Of a stretch of DNA of 64,000 bases, positions 1-11,215 are shown one piece after another. Source of the stretch: Podarcis raffonei (taxonomy: Eukaryota; Chordata; Lepidosauria; Squamata; Lacertidae); the NCBI RefSeq assembly GCF_027172205.1, contig NC_070614.1:41469001-41533000 (forward strand). Direction: 5' to 3'. The notes under the pieces were generated by a model. The model was given only the letters and a program-made list of their open reading frames with translations. It did no database searches and was not told the origin of the DNA. Each line of letters begins with the position of its first letter. The first letter of the stretch is position 1. Position numbers and translations under genes: made by a program.

Positions 1-1943
1 GGATGTGCTTATGTAGTGGCAGTAGGCAGAAAGGGTCTCTCGTCTTCGTTACTGCTCACTTTTTACACACTCCCAATACTGAGTTCTGGACTGAATCACA
101 ACAATTGTTTGGTTTTTTTAATTGCAAGACTCCTGCACTATTAAAAACTCATGAAAGGCAGAGATTTGGATAGCTTGGGTTTCTTTAATCAACTTATTTT
201 CTGAATGTCTACCCAGCAAGCATTCAGCACAGATGCTGTCTCAGGGCGCTAAGCAACAAGATTAAAAACTTGCAAACTAACCATCCCATCACCTGTTGAA
301 TCCTTGCCTCAAATGCATCTGCTAAATGCATCACACCTCTGTCAGGAAGAAACAAACGAGACAGACAGACAAACTGTGGGCTGAATCCTGGTGCAAATGT
401 AGCCCTCTTCTGGAGGAATGGTCAGTCACCGTTTTAAATCCGAAATGCAATCTGGGGCAGGAAGAGTTAAAGGAATCATAGAGGAACTGATTTTTGTTGC
501 TGCCAGCTTTCTCCCCAGCGAGGAATTTGGGGGAAGATAATAACAGATGGACTTCTTCCTGTTTCAAGCTCGATTTCGCCCCCTCCCCTTCCCACCTAGT
601 GACACATAAGAGGTTTGGGGGCTCCGAGGGAAGATTCCTCATGCAACAAAGGAGAGCGAACTGCAGCCACACTCGGGGGGCGCGTTGGGTGAGTCAGAGG
701 CGCAAAAATAATTGCAGGGGGAAAAGGCAGAGGGCAGAAGTTTCGTATAAGGGAAGTGGGGACCGAATGCTTTGAAGAAATCAGAGATTTGGTTCATTTC
801 CTCTTAGAGTTTTCTCCTTTTTTTGTAATTACAATGGATTTCTGATTTCATCGTTCCTTTTCAATCCCGTCCTTTCCTTCATTCCTCATCTAATGTTTAA
901 GGAGAGTATCAACCCTGCACGTTTTCTACAGAAAACACCTGCATTTCCCACAGGGCAAACATAATATGTGGACATCTTGTCTGTATGCACATGTATCTTT
1001 CTATAAACACCTGCTGGAAGAGACTCTGGCTCCCATCATCTTCCCCAAATAGGCACACATGGGCAATTAAAGGTTTTGTGGGCACTTGTACATTTTGTCC
1101 ATGTTTTTGCAGCAGGAAAGGTCTTCTCCCATTCTGGATTCTGCATACTGAAGTTTGCATTCTGTCTCTCAAAATTCCTTTTACCACATGTTGTCATAGG
1201 TTCAATTTAGGGTGATCAAAGAGTGGGTTTCCTTTATTTAAAATAAAAATTAAATTCCCCTGCCCCCCCCCACCTCGGCCAATCTGAATGGCACGAATTC
1301 TCCAAATAATTCCAAATTCACGCTAGCAATTGTAGGATACAGAGGTTGAGCATCTGTAGTGACTGTGTGTGATTACCATGTCCTTCTGAGGTGTGAAGAT
1401 TCTGTGTGCCTGGAGGAGAACGATCTCTTTTCCATTAACCTTGTTTTCCATCTGCACAGAGAACCAAAGTTCACTGTGAGATTGCCTTTCTATATATGGT
1501 AGGAATATGCCATGTGGATCCATTGCCCTGTATAGCTGTGAGTGACGGATGCAGTGAGATTAGGCAAGGAGGACATTGCAATCTGGGAGAAGCAAGAGAA
1601 GCTGTTTTTGGTGAATTGTAACTTTTGCAGTTACAGCATCCAAGGACCGGGTGAGGTTGATAACACTTCTGCTTCCCTGGCACCTCCTGCAATCTGCCAC
1701 TGCAGCCAGAGATGTCAGCAGCCTAGTGAGGGAGTCCTGGCCTATGGGGAACTGCTCTGATTCCTTCACCATCCATTTCCAGGTCAGGAGATTCAACAAA
1801 TTCAGCAGCAGAGCAACTCTAGAAACATTTGAGAGCCAGGGGACGCTTATATGTAGTATACGCAGTTCTTAGACATCATTTGAAGATGTATTTCAAACAA
1901 AGAAGTACTAAAATAAGAAATCAGCTTTATAAGAAATGCTTAA
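1..1943. other. Intergenic stretch, no gene recognised
   Basis: Mostly AT-rich sequence with no open frame resembling a known protein and no clear repeat family. The one part that stands out is a locally GC-richer patch near 580-720, listed separately as a possible first exon of the zinc-finger gene at 2.8 kb. Confidence 0.4.
560..688 (+). promoter_or_regulatory. Possible promoter / untranslated first exon of the first zinc-finger gene
   Basis: A short GC-richer stretch ends in a consensus-like splice donor (cgttgg|gtgagtca, intron starting at 689). The next good acceptor on this strand is at 2603, before the zinc-finger coding exon. The donor overlaps an AP-1-like TGAGTCA, which may be coincidence. 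No TATA box or strong CpG island is visible, so this is an inference from position and donor quality only. Confidence 0.22.
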
Positions 1944-2091
1944 AATCATAGAATTATAGAGTTGGAAGGAACCCTGAGGGTCATCTAGTCCAACCCCCTG
2001 CAATGCCAGAATCTTTTTGCCAAACATGGAGCTCAAACCCACAACCCTGAGATTCACAGTCCCATGCTCTACCAACTGAACTGTCCCAACC
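1944..2091 (-). repeat. tRNA-derived SINE with CR1-like tail
   Basis: Read on the minus strand this has a tRNA-like head (gttcagttggtagagcatg, then a B-box-like gggttgtgggtttgagctc), a short linker, and a tail (ggttggactagatgaccc, then aactctataattctatga) that matches the 3' end of the CR1 element at 6.4 kb. The head resembles the tRNA-Lys type of the copies at 31.8 and 57.2 kb but has diverged in the anticodon loop. Confidence 0.7.
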
Positions 2092-2350
2092 TCTTTTTTA
2101 AAGCAATGTGAGTGATTGAAGTAATTTATTTCTATTTATACCACATTTCTGCCTCCTTTTTTCATTCTGCAGTGATGGGATGTTTGGGTCCCCTCCCCCA
2201 CGCCATAGGAAGCGAGCTCTAGACAACTGGAGCCACCACCAAGAAAGCCCTGCCCCAGATTTGGACCCACAGAGGAAAGACCATAAACTGTGCTTCTGAG
2301 CCAGATCTGTGACCAACTTCAAAGGTCTATTAAATGCATCTTTAATATTT

Positions 2351-2446
2351 CAGAGGTGGGGAACCTGTGGTGGCTCTCTGGAGTCTAGGGCTGATGTCAG
2401 TTGTGGTCCAGCAACACCTGGAAGGTCACAGGTTCCCCCATCCCTG
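2351..2446. mobile_element. Foldback hAT-like MITE (family A)
   Basis: The ends are near-perfect inverted repeats: cagaggtggggaacctgtgg at the left and the complement of caggttcccccatccctg at the right. The family consensus visible across the window starts CAGGGGTGGGGAACCTG and contains an internal 'ctccaga..ttg..ggacta' arm. The CAG-start and GGGGAACCT end are typical of non-autonomous hAT elements; no clean 8-bp duplication is visible here. Confidence 0.5.
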
Positions 2447-2603
2447 ATATATATCTTTGTCTGACAGAGCAAGTTTTCCTCTGGGTCACCTTGGTGCAGG
2501 AATTGAGCTGCTTGGTGCAGAATTTGCACACTAACCCTGCTCATTTACCAAGGCAAGAATGTGAGCTTAGTTTTTTGATTCCTTTCATTCTCATTGCCTG
2601 CAG

Positions 2604-2790
2604 ACCATGTGTGAGGGATATGCTGCTCCTTTAATGAAAGAAGAAAATGGCCACCCCAATTCCAGATTCCAGGACATCTTCAGTGGTACCTTGTGCCTGT
2701 CTTTCACTGAGGAGCATCAATGTGATGAGGAACGTCATCCTAGAGTTGTGACTTCACACCATTCCCAGCAACGTGGGCGTTTCAGTCAAT
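2604..2790 (+). other. 5' part of zinc-finger exon, with an overlapping upstream ORF
   Basis: A polypyrimidine tract followed by cctgcag places a splice acceptor at 2603. The exon then has an ATG in good context (accATGt) at 2607, which opens a 67-codon frame ending at 2810. That frame differs from the zinc-finger frame, whose first ATG is at 2791 and which is closed upstream by a TGA at 2749. Either this is a 5' leader with an overlapping upstream ORF, or an unseen splice or a sequence error connects the two frames. Confidence 0.4.
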
Positions 2791-4791
2791 ATGTACGGGA
2801 GATGCTATGAGGGCAGATGCTGTGTTGAAAGCAAACAGCTTATTGATGGTTTGGAAGGTGGTGGGGATACCAGATACCAAGCTGGGTTACAAAATGTACC
2901 CAAACAAGACGTCCGTAGCAGATGTTGTGATGGCTTGGATGCTGAAGGAGAACAGAGATCCCACCCAGAGTTGGACATTGACGAGATCAAGAAAATAATC
3001 AAGTTGCACTCAAACACAGAATGTAAGCAAACTTGTGGCAGCAACTGGAATGATCCTCCACAAGCCGATGGGGATTTAGATGGGGCGAATGATTTGCATG
3101 TCTATCTAGATGAGGAGGGTGCCCAAGATTTGTCTTCCGACGTGAACGGTGACATTAACCAAGACAGGGGTGGAAGCCCTAATCAAGCTTTCCACACAGA
3201 TGTGGAAGGAACCCGAAGTGTCTGTCCAGAGGTGGAGGGAGAAGCAGATGTAGATTCCATTGAGGACTTTGATTCTGATGCGGACGATGGAGAGGACCAT
3301 GTTCTCTGCTTGGATGTCAGCGATGGTGACCGAGACTTCGACATTAGCACCGGTCATCGGGACGTCAACCGCGAATCGTCCCTCGCGGCCACCTTGCCCG
3401 TTTCCCCTTCTGTACCTGACAAACCATACAGGTGCCCCGAATGTGGGAAATGCTTTGGCACCAGCTCCATCTTGGGCCAGCACCGCCGCATCCACAGTGG
3501 AGAGAAGCCCTACAAGTGCGGCGCCTGCGGCAAATGCTTCACCCGGGGCTCGACCTTCCTCCAGCACCAGCGGACGCACACGGGCGAGAAGCCGTACAAA
3601 TGCCCCGATTGCGGCAGGTGCTTCGGCCGAAGCTCCAACCTCATTCAGCACCAGCGGGTCCACACAGGGGAGAGACCCTACAACTGCGGCACCTGTGGAA
3701 AGTCCTTTTCTCTCAGCTCCACCCTCATCCAGCACCAGATCATCCACACGGGAGAGAAACCGTACAAATGCCCCGATTGCGGCAAGTGCTTCAACCGCAA
3801 CTCCAACTTGCTGAACCACCGGCGGGTGCACACCGGGGAGCGCCCCTTCGCCTGCCGTGCCTGCGGCAAGACGTTTTCCGAGAGCTCCTCCCTCACCCAG
3901 CACCAGCGGACCCACACCGGTGAGCGCCCTTTCCGGTGCAAGGAATGCGGCAAGTCCTTTTCGCTCAGCTCCACTCTGATCCAGCACCACGTCACCCACA
4001 CCGGGGAGAAACCTTACGAGTGCATGGACTGCGGCAAGTCCTTTGGCCTCAGCTCCACCCTGCTGCGCCACCAGCGTGTCCACACCGGAGAAAAGCCCTT
4101 CGAGTGCCAGGACTGCGGGAAGACCTTCGGCATCAGTTCACACTTTTTGCAACACCGCAGAGTCCACACGGGCGATCGCCCCTTCCATTGCCCGGATTGC
4201 GGACGCGCCTTTAGCCAGAGGGCGCATTTGGCGCTACATCAAAAGACCCACCAAAACGGGGCAGCCCCGCAGCTCCGCCCCCAAACCCTCTACATCTGCA
4301 GCGACTGCGGGAAGAGCTTCGGGCAGAGCTCGCACTTGGCGCAACACCAGAGGGTCCACACCGGCGAGAGGCCGTACCGATGCGAGGACTGTGGGCACTG
4401 CTTCTCCCAGAGTTCCAAGCTGCTGGAGCACCAGCGGGTCCACACCGGCGAGAGGCCGTATGCTTGCAAGGATTGCGGGCGCCGTTTTGGGCACAGCTCG
4501 GCGCTGTCGCAACACCGGCGCATCCACACCGGCGAGAGGCCGTACCAATGCCCACACTGCGAGAAGGCTTTCTGCCAGAGCTCGGCTCTCGTGCAGCACC
4601 AGCGTATCCACACCGGGGAATTGCCGTACGCGTGCCAGGAATGCGGGAAGCGCTTCCGATACCTCCTGCAGTACACGCGGCACCAAAAGGCGCATTTCAG
4701 GGGAGGGGCCTCCGCTGCTGCTCTTGCAGGAGAAGCAGCCACATTAGCAATGAAGAACAAGCTGGTACCTTCAGCAGGGGATGAGACTTGA
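2791..4791 (+). CDS. C2H2 zinc-finger protein, 15 fingers, acidic N-terminus
   Basis: Predicted 666-residue DNA-binding protein, probably a nuclear transcription regulator. Residues 1 to about 210 are acidic and lack a recognisable KRAB, SCAN or BTB domain; they contain loose repeats of the type '[10 protein letters not shown]' and '[11 protein letters not shown]'. Fifteen C2H2 fingers follow (CX2CX12HX3H), nearly all joined by TGEKPY/TGERPF linkers. Finger 10 is separated from finger 11 by a short non-consensus spacer ([11 protein letters not shown]). The C-terminus after the last finger is short and alanine-rich. The start was chosen as the first in-frame ATG (good -3 A); a GTG 18 bases upstream is not a credible vertebrate start. 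Upstream coding exons are possible. The gene is one of three similar same-strand zinc-finger genes here; orthology cannot be assigned by eye. Confidence 0.9.
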   Translation: MYGRCYEGRCCVESKQLIDGLEGGGDTRYQAGLQNVPKQDVRSRCCDGLDAEGEQRSHPELDIDEIKKIIKLHSNTECKQTCGSNWNDPPQADGDLDGANDLHVYLDEEGAQDLSSDVNGDINQDRGGSPNQAFHTDVEGTRSVCPEVEGEADVDSIEDFDSDADDGEDHVLCLDVSDGDRDFDISTGHRDVNRESSLAATLPVSPSVPDKPYRCPECGKCFGTSSILGQHRRIHSGEKPYKCGACGKCFTRGSTFLQHQRTHTGEKPYKCPDCGRCFGRSSNLIQHQRVHTGERPYNCGTCGKSFSLSSTLIQHQIIHTGEKPYKCPDCGKCFNRNSNLLNHRRVHTGERPFACRACGKTFSESSSLTQHQRTHTGERPFRCKECGKSFSLSSTLIQHHVTHTGEKPYECMDCGKSFGLSSTLLRHQRVHTGEKPFECQDCGKTFGISSHFLQHRRVHTGDRPFHCPDCGRAFSQRAHLALHQKTHQNGAAPQLRPQTLYICSDCGKSFGQSSHLAQHQRVHTGERPYRCEDCGHCFSQSSKLLEHQRVHTGERPYACKDCGRRFGHSSALSQHRRIHTGERPYQCPHCEKAFCQSSALVQHQRIHTGELPYACQECGKRFRYLLQYTRHQKAHFRGGASAAALAGEAATLAMKNKLVPSAGDET

Positions 4792-5077
4792 ACGGCGAAT
4801 GGTTCTTCCACAGCGGAACATGGAGAGTGACTAATTTGGCACGAGGCTGAGGGGAATAGCAGAGGCTTATAGGGCAGAGGGAATTCTGAGGAAATGGTGG
4901 CAGGCAAAAATGGTACTTAGGTGGGGAGCGAATCCTGTAGCATCATAATGCTGCTTTGGAGAATGGTGTGGCAGAGGGAGTGGGGCAGCTGTTTCTTAAG
5001 TGGGGTGGCCATTTTGAATCACAGAAGGTGTGAATACGGAAATTAGGGTCAGCAGAAAGCAGGCCCATGTAGTAGAG

Positions 5078-5318
5078 CAAACTTTTTCAGCAGGGGGCCA
5101 GTCCACTGTCCCTTAGACCTTGTGAGGGGCCGGACTATATTTTGAAAAAAGAAGAAGAACGAATTCCTATGCCCCACAAATAACCCACAGATGCATTTTA
5201 AATAAAAGGACACATTCTACTCATGTAAAAACATGCTGTTTCCCGGACCGTCTGCGGGCCGGATTTAGAAGGCGATTGGGCCGGATCCAGCCCCCTGGCC
5301 TTAGTTTGCCTACCCATG
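5078..5318. mobile_element. Non-autonomous hAT element (family H1) with 8-bp TSD
   Basis: The element is flanked by the perfect 8-bp duplication tagtagag (5070-5077 and 5319-5326). It ends in ccttagtttgcctacccatg and begins with caaactttttcagcaggg. A second copy lies at 32308-32647. The left terminus looks a few bases shorter than in that copy. It carries an internal AATAAA (about 5201) that could serve as a polyadenylation signal for the zinc-finger gene ending 287 bases upstream. Confidence 0.75.
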
Positions 5319-5757
5319 TAGTAGAGGAAAAGGAAAATCCTGTGTGAGGGACATTTTAAACGGGTCGAAAGTTGAAGACAAAAATTAAATGGGTGGAAAG
5401 TTGAAGACAAAAATATTCTCCTCATAACCTCTTGTATGTTTGTCCTCAGGGAAAATCTTTTTTCTTCAGAAATGCTCCCTAATATTAACATGTGCGTACA
5501 AGAGGCAGAAGAGGAAATGTTCCTCTTTGGAGGCACTCTTCCCTCCAATAATGCTGTCAATTTTACTGTCACTGATTTCTTCATGGCACTTCTAGAGCAC
5601 TTCATCTATAAGTAGGATTTAATTCCTGTTCCAAGATATAAAACCTCTGATTTATTTATTTTTAATCAACTTAGGGGGAAATCGCTGAGGAAAATGGAAA
5701 ACTGCTGCAGTAGTTCGTGGCATTCAGAGCTAAATGTAAAATGTAAATGTAAAAATA
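5319..5757. other. Intergenic, no gene recognised
   Basis: AT-rich. A short direct repeat (gggtggaaagttgaagacaaaaat, in variant form) occurs twice around 5360-5410. No coding signal or known repeat family was recognised. Confidence 0.35.
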
Positions 5758-6189
5758 CATAGGTCCCGCTATCCAAATACTCATTTGAAAATTCACTTAT
5801 CCAAAAATGAGGAATTTGTACCCAAACTCGTCATACACACTGCAGATTCACATAGCCAAACACCAGACCTGTGTGTAGAACAAAGTTGCCTTAAACGAGT
5901 CTTACTTTTTTTGTGTTTTGCTGGTCCGTGGTTGTTTTGCTAGAAACCATAGTGGCAGGGGAGAAAAAAAGGGGGAGAAATCAGACAAATATTTGCCTTT
6001 TGTAGGATTTCAGAGGGTTTTCCTGTTTTTTTGTTCTTTTGTAATTTTGAAGTCTTAAGTTCCGTGGTTGGGAGCACATTAGAAATTTCCCCATTGGAAT
6101 CAATGGAAATTGTTGACTCGTTATGCAAATATTCACCTAACGAATGATTTCCTGAGAATGCATTGTATTCGGATAGTGGGACCTGTGTG
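5758..6189. mobile_element. Non-autonomous Tigger/pogo-like DNA transposon
   Basis: Terminal inverted repeats are visible: left cataggtcccgctatccaaa, and right, read as its complement, cacacaggtcccactatccg. TA dinucleotides flank both ends, as expected for Tc1/mariner-superfamily insertions. The interior has no transposase frame, so this is a deletion derivative of about 430 bp. Confidence 0.6.
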
Positions 6190-6391
6190 TACCTCTTTAG
6201 AATGATTAATACATTGTGTCTAATTTGGTTGACACACATATAATACTATTTTATACAGTTAGGAGAGAAGCAAGAGTACATTTTAAATAGTTCTAGTATT
6301 GTTGATTAATTTTTCCCTACGTTGAGTTCTACCAACGTAGAACCCAGAATAAACCCACTGAAATTAATGGACCTAATCATGCCCATTAATT

Positions 6392-6927
6392 TCATAGAAT
6401 CATAGAATCATAGAGTTGGAAGAGACCACAAGGGCCATCGAGTCCAACCCCCTGCCAAGCAGGAAACACCACCAGAGTACTCCTGACATATGGTTGTCAA
6501 GCCTCTGCTTAAAGACCTCCAAAGAAGGAGACTCCACCACACTCCTTGGCAGCAAATTCCACTGTCAAACAGCTCTTACTGTCAGGAAGTTCTTCCTAAT
6601 GTTTAAGTGGAATCTTCTTTCTTGTAGTTTGGATCCATTGCTCCTTGTCCGCTTCTCTGGAGCAGCAGAAAACAACCTTTCTCATTCCTCTATGTGACAT
6701 CCTTTTATATATTTGAACATGGCTATCATATCACCCCTTAACCTCCTCTTCTCCAGGCTAAACATGCCCAGCTCCCTTAGCCGTTCCTCATAAGGCATCG
6801 TTTCCAGGCCTTTGACCATTTTGGTTGCCCTCCTCTGGACACGTTCCAGTTTGTCAGTGTCCTTCTTGAACTGTGGTGCCCAGAACTGGACACAGTACTC
6901 CAGGTGAGGTCTGACCAGAGCAGAATA
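6392..6927 (-). mobile_element. CR1 LINE, 5'-truncated 3' end
   Basis: The minus strand encodes the C-terminal end of a CR1 reverse transcriptase, including [38 protein letters not shown] and [20 protein letters not shown]. The element ends with the CR1-type octamer repeat (cataga atcatagaat on the + strand at 6393-6413). The frame stops near the end of the coding region and the element lacks all upstream sequence, so it is a dead 5'-truncated copy. Confidence 0.92.
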
Positions 6928-7078
6928 TTTGGGTCTACTCTGGGAATAACTAATAATTGGATACAACCCAACGGTTCCTGTCAAATTAAATTTAGTTGTT
7001 AAAGACAGCTTGATCCTGGGGAGATTTTGGTGGGCTTATTGATTTCATTTGGGCTTGGTGCAGCTAATTTCTGTATAG

Positions 7079-7263
7079 CAGTGGCTCCCTGTTAGTGGGC
7101 TGCAGACCCCAGGGGGTCCACGAAACCCACCCAAGGGGCCCGTGGTACCATTCACACAACAAAAACTACCATGGAAATATCAAAATTTTCAAAAGTAGGA
7201 GGTCCGTGGCTTTCCTTTTGAAAAACAGGGGGTCTGTGGTACTTAGCTAATTGTGAATCACTG
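7079..7263. mobile_element. hAT-like MITE fragment
   Basis: Starts cagtggctccc and ends gtgaatcactg, giving a CAGTG terminal inverted repeat, and has an internal inverted 'ggtccgtggc / gggcccgtgg' arrangement. No clear target duplication was found. Confidence 0.38.
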
Positions 7264-7382
7264 CCATATCAGGCTGCATGGTTGATCTTAGCCGTGTTCT
7301 CTTCTGAATAAATATGTACGCTATTCAGCTGCATGTCTCTCTGGAACTGAATGGAGCTTACCTCACATTCAAACCACACACT

Positions 7383-7680
7383 TAAAATGCTCTGATGCCA
7401 CTTTAAGCAGCCATGGCTTACCCCAAAGAATGCTGGGAGCTGTAGTTCGTTAAGCGTCCTGAAAGCTGCTGGGTTGCCTCCCGTTCCCCTCCTTTAGCAA
7501 TCAAACCCTCTTCAAGGGATCTCTGGAAATTGTAGCTCTGTGGAGGGAATAGGGCACCTGTAACAACTTTGGGCACCTGTAACAAACAGCAGCTCCCAGA
7601 ATTCTTTGGGTGAACCCACAACTGTTTAAAGCAGTATTACAGTGCTTGAAATCTGTTGTGTGAATGCGGTCTGAGTAGAC
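7383..7680. repeat. Foldback repeat (family B) with ZNF143-like motifs
   Basis: Contains inverted copies of 'caaagaatgctgggagctgtag' (around 7425-7445) and 'cagctcccagaattctttggg' (around 7588-7608), the arms of a palindromic MITE. Relatives lie at about 27335-27560 and 34780-34935. The arm resembles the ZNF143/SBS motif; see findings. Confidence 0.5.
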
Positions 7681-9350
7681 ATGAATAGGATTGGCCTGCA
7701 CATTCAATGGGACACATGAGCTACGCCACCCTTAATCCATAGCATTGCTTTTAGTAGAATTTCCACTGCAATCCTCTAAATGTCATTCAGAAGTAAATCC
7801 CATTGAGTTCAGTATCCTATACTCCCAGATTTGTGGGGAAGCCTAGTAACTGGATTTGGGCCAATATGTACTGTGGACTCAGTACATCTATTTTAAGGAC
7901 ATATTGGTAATCACTCCAGTGATTTCTTTTGTTTGAAATGCTGGCATAAATGATATGTTGTTTTTTTAGTTGTAATTGGTGCTTGGAAGAGTTTCAACTA
8001 CTGATCTTCAGCTTTCCAAAGGTAATTACATTTAATTGCTGCCTTCTAAACATTCTTTCACCCTTCACTTTTAAGAGGGAAAAATCCCAAGCACTAGTCT
8101 CTGAATTTTTCTCTTTAGTTATTTTATTCTCTGCCAAATAGTTGCGTTCTGGCAAGCAAATCTTCCACATGCCCTGCACCTGTTAAAACTACCCCTGTGA
8201 CCACCTCCTCTTGCCAAAGAGTTAAACATAATTGTTTCTGGTTGAGAAGAGGGGCCTTTATCCTTCACTCTGCCCTTGAGGCGAGGACAAACAGTTGTGA
8301 GGAAGCATTGTTCTTTGCTTCCAGCTTTGTCCAGAGGACATACACCAGGAGGAAAGGGAACCTCTGAGAGAATAGGCTCTTAAGAGAAAGGCTGGCATTC
8401 TTGATTCCTTCCCCAAGTCTGAGAAAGGCAGTGAATCCTACTAGTTAGAGGGGGGGGCATGTTTGGAAATCTAAGAAACTGTTTCGGGTTCCACAAAATG
8501 CCCATTTCACAGAAGAAAAGTCGGCAATCCTCATAGTGACGCCCCCTCCAGACAAAAGGTAGAACACCTGCACACACCTGTAAACAAATAAAACACAAAA
8601 GCAGGTGATGGTCTGCAAAGACCCAACAACTTCCAACAAACCAAATCCCAAGAAAAAATAAAATCATTAAGAACTGGGAGCGGCAGGGAGCTGGGAGCAG
8701 CAAGGGTGTTGTTTGAGAGTGTTGTGGTGCCCACAGGCACCATGTTGGGAACTGCAGAGTTAGCCTGATTCTCCTGTGTTTTGTCACTGGTTCCAGAACA
8801 GGGAACCAAGAGCCAACGGGGTTAGAGAGGGCAGCGCTGTGAGCCCGTCAATGCCTCACTTTCTCTCAGAGAGATAGAAATTAGCTTTTCAGTATTCTGG
8901 GTAAGGTAGGTGGACAGCCCTTTCTAGAGGAAAACACCTCTCTTGTGAACAGCAGGAGAGCTAGAGCGGCTGAAACACGCCTTCACAGATTCTTGAGCAA
9001 TCAAGCTGTTTTCAAGATGTTGATGCGAAAACCCTGAGAAGGAACAGAATGGACGTCTGCTTCCTGTTCCCCAGGGATGAGAGACATCCCTCGATTAAGA
9101 ATGTAGCATAACTGAGTTATCTCATTCACCGGTTTGTGCCTCTTTCACTTGCTTGTAATAAAGACTTGTGGGCACACCTGGGTGTACATCTCTTTTTTAC
9201 TGAACTTCAGGATTGTAGTCTCTGCACGGTTTGAGTCTTGGGGCTCTCCTATTCCATAAACTTTGGGTCTGTTCTCTACTGTTATATACAGTGCAAGGTT
9301 TCTCTGGAGTTATCCGCCCTCTCTCAGACAGGTATTTCCATGAATTCGTA
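7680..9350. other. Intergenic, weakly repetitive, no gene recognised
   Basis: Includes a degraded copy of the short 'caatcctctaaatg..cagaagtaaatcccattgag' foldback family near 7765-7815. The rest shows no coding signal. A segment near 9120-9200 with AATAAA has a faint LTR-like look that I could not substantiate. Confidence 0.3.
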
Positions 9351-9353
9351 ATG

Positions 9354-9471
9354 GGTAGCCCTCCAGATTTTGTGGACTACAGCTCCCATCATTCCTGACC
9401 ATTAGCCACGCAGCTTGTGGCTGATGGGAGTTGGAGTTCAACATCTGGAGGGCACCAAGTTGGCTACCCTT
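9354..9471. mobile_element. Foldback hAT-like MITE (family A)
   Basis: Left arm ggtagccctccagatttt and right arm aacatctggagggcaccaag..ggctacc are inverted copies around a centre near 9410. Same family as 2351-2446. Confidence 0.5.
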
Positions 9472-9734
9472 ATATGAACATGCAAAAACGATTTTCTTCG
9501 CAGGGGCTGATATGCCTTTACATGCTTCGTTCTTAATTATATGCAATTAGATTTTAATAATCGGCCAAGATGTATGCATGCACACCCTTCAGCTAGGATG
9601 CAGCTACAAAAGCAATACTGATGAAGGGACTGATGAAGTCTGATGAAGGGATATCCTAAGGAAAAGCTGGACACTCCAGGATCAAATCAGAAACTGGGAC
9701 GGCTTCTGTGAATCCTGGACTGTCCCCATATACC

Positions 9735-10060
9735 TAAAAGCCCACCTTCTTGGTGGTTCTGCCACCCTCAGAAGCTCTGGCTGGTGGGCCTGGAGAGGGC
9801 CTTCTCTGTGGTAGCCTCTAAGTTGTGGAACTCCCTCCCCATAGAGGTGCAGCCATCTGGCAACTTCTTTATACAGTTCGGGGCGAATACTGAAGATACA
9901 TCTCTTTACCCTGGCCTTTGATACGTGAGGTGTATATTTTCAGGTCCCACCCTATGTTATGTGGTTGTATTTTTTTAATAATAAGTCTTTACGTTGCTGT
10001 TAATGTTGTGTTTTAACCCCCTGAGGGACCTGAGGACGAAGGATGGGTAAGAAATTAAAA
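9735..10060 (+). mobile_element. Old L2-clade LINE 3' end
   Basis: Around 9790-9870 the + strand resembles the L2 C-terminal motif 'AFSVVA..LWNSLP' (gccttctctgtggtagcctctaagttgtggaactccctcc is the coding stretch). It decays into an AT-rich tail. More diverged than the other L2 copies, so probably older. Confidence 0.5.
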
Positions 10061-10215
10061 TTATAATTAATAGCAGTAGCCATAACCATCACGATAAACT
10101 AAACAGATGTAACAAGAATAAAACGGTCAAATTAAAATATGATTAGAACACACAGGACCAACAATAGCAGATTAGTGGCAATATCATCACCCAACTCCAG
10201 GAGGTTAATCAGAAT

Positions 10216-10335
10216 CATTTTAAGAAATTTATTACTTACACCCCACCCATCTGGGTTGCCCCAGCCACTCTGGGCAGGCTTCCAACAGAATATAAAAACA
10301 CAATGAAACACCAGACGTTAAAAGCTTCTCAAATC
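10216..10335 (-). mobile_element. L2 LINE 3' tail
   Basis: Contains the L2 3' signature in reverse orientation: cacccatctgggttgcc, then cagccactctgggcaggc and a run leading to aaaacacaatgaaacacc. Only the terminal ~120 bases are present. Confidence 0.65.
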
Positions 10336-10924
10336 TTGGGGACAACTGCAATAAGGACCCTGCTTTGCACACGTGACGTCTTCATTTTACACATGGAACA
10401 GGGCAAAGGGATGTTCAAAGGAAATCTGTAGATTTTGTCTTTTAGTCTGGGAAATCCTGGCTGTCATCGCTTTCCTTAAATCAACCTGCCTGACTACAGT
10501 GAGCAAGCAAGGCTGCCTACCGGCTAATTAAACAATTTAAACGCACTCAAGGAGCGCTTGTGTTGGTCTGATTGCTTGATTAAAAAATAATTTCTTCATT
10601 AGCCTGGGGAAACACCGTGCTAATTCCAAGAAGAACCACAAACTGCTTCCACACCCTTAGGAGTCTCTCTCTCTGTTTTTCTCTCTCTCTTTGGTGGTGG
10701 GCAGTTTCAACCTTTTGCCCTTTCCCACAATACGGCTACCACCTCCCAAATTCCCCACGGCAGCCAGAAATCCAACAGGAGCAGCTTTCTCCAGGCAGCT
10801 GGGAAAGAAGGACCACAAATTAAGTATCTCGCCCGAGGAGGTATTAAAGCTTTATAAACGAGTCCTTTGCATCTGTAAAAAGAAGAGAGAAATATGCACA
10901 ACTCACAGACAACACATAGAATAA

Positions 10925-11215
10925 GAGAACCAGAAGAACATACGTTCAAAGATTGGATAACGTTTATTGAATATATGGGAAATAATTGTGTATAGGTGAA
11001 AACGCTGGCAGCATTAAGATAAATTCAGCAGTGTAAATCAGTTTTGATGGATGCAGTAATGGAATATTGAATGGTACAGTTTTTGTAAAATACGCAAGGA
11101 TTTATGATATGTAAAATGAACCACGGAAAGAGAAGGGAAGTCGTTGATGTCTTAAGGAAAATGAATATATTGAATTGTAAATAAGAAAGCTTATTAAAAT
11201 TTATATACAAAAAAG
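10925..11215 (+). mobile_element. L1 LINE 3' end
   Basis: Around 10945-10975 the + strand reads as the end of an L1 ORF2 (FKDWITFIEYMG-like). A 3' UTR follows, ending in aaaatttatatacaaaaaag. It stops a few bases before the GC-rich candidate promoter. Confidence 0.5.

Noticed and set aside
9110-9300. Possible solo LTR (AATAAAGACTTG followed by TG-rich sequence)
   Set aside because: No paired termini, no target duplication and no second copy in the window.
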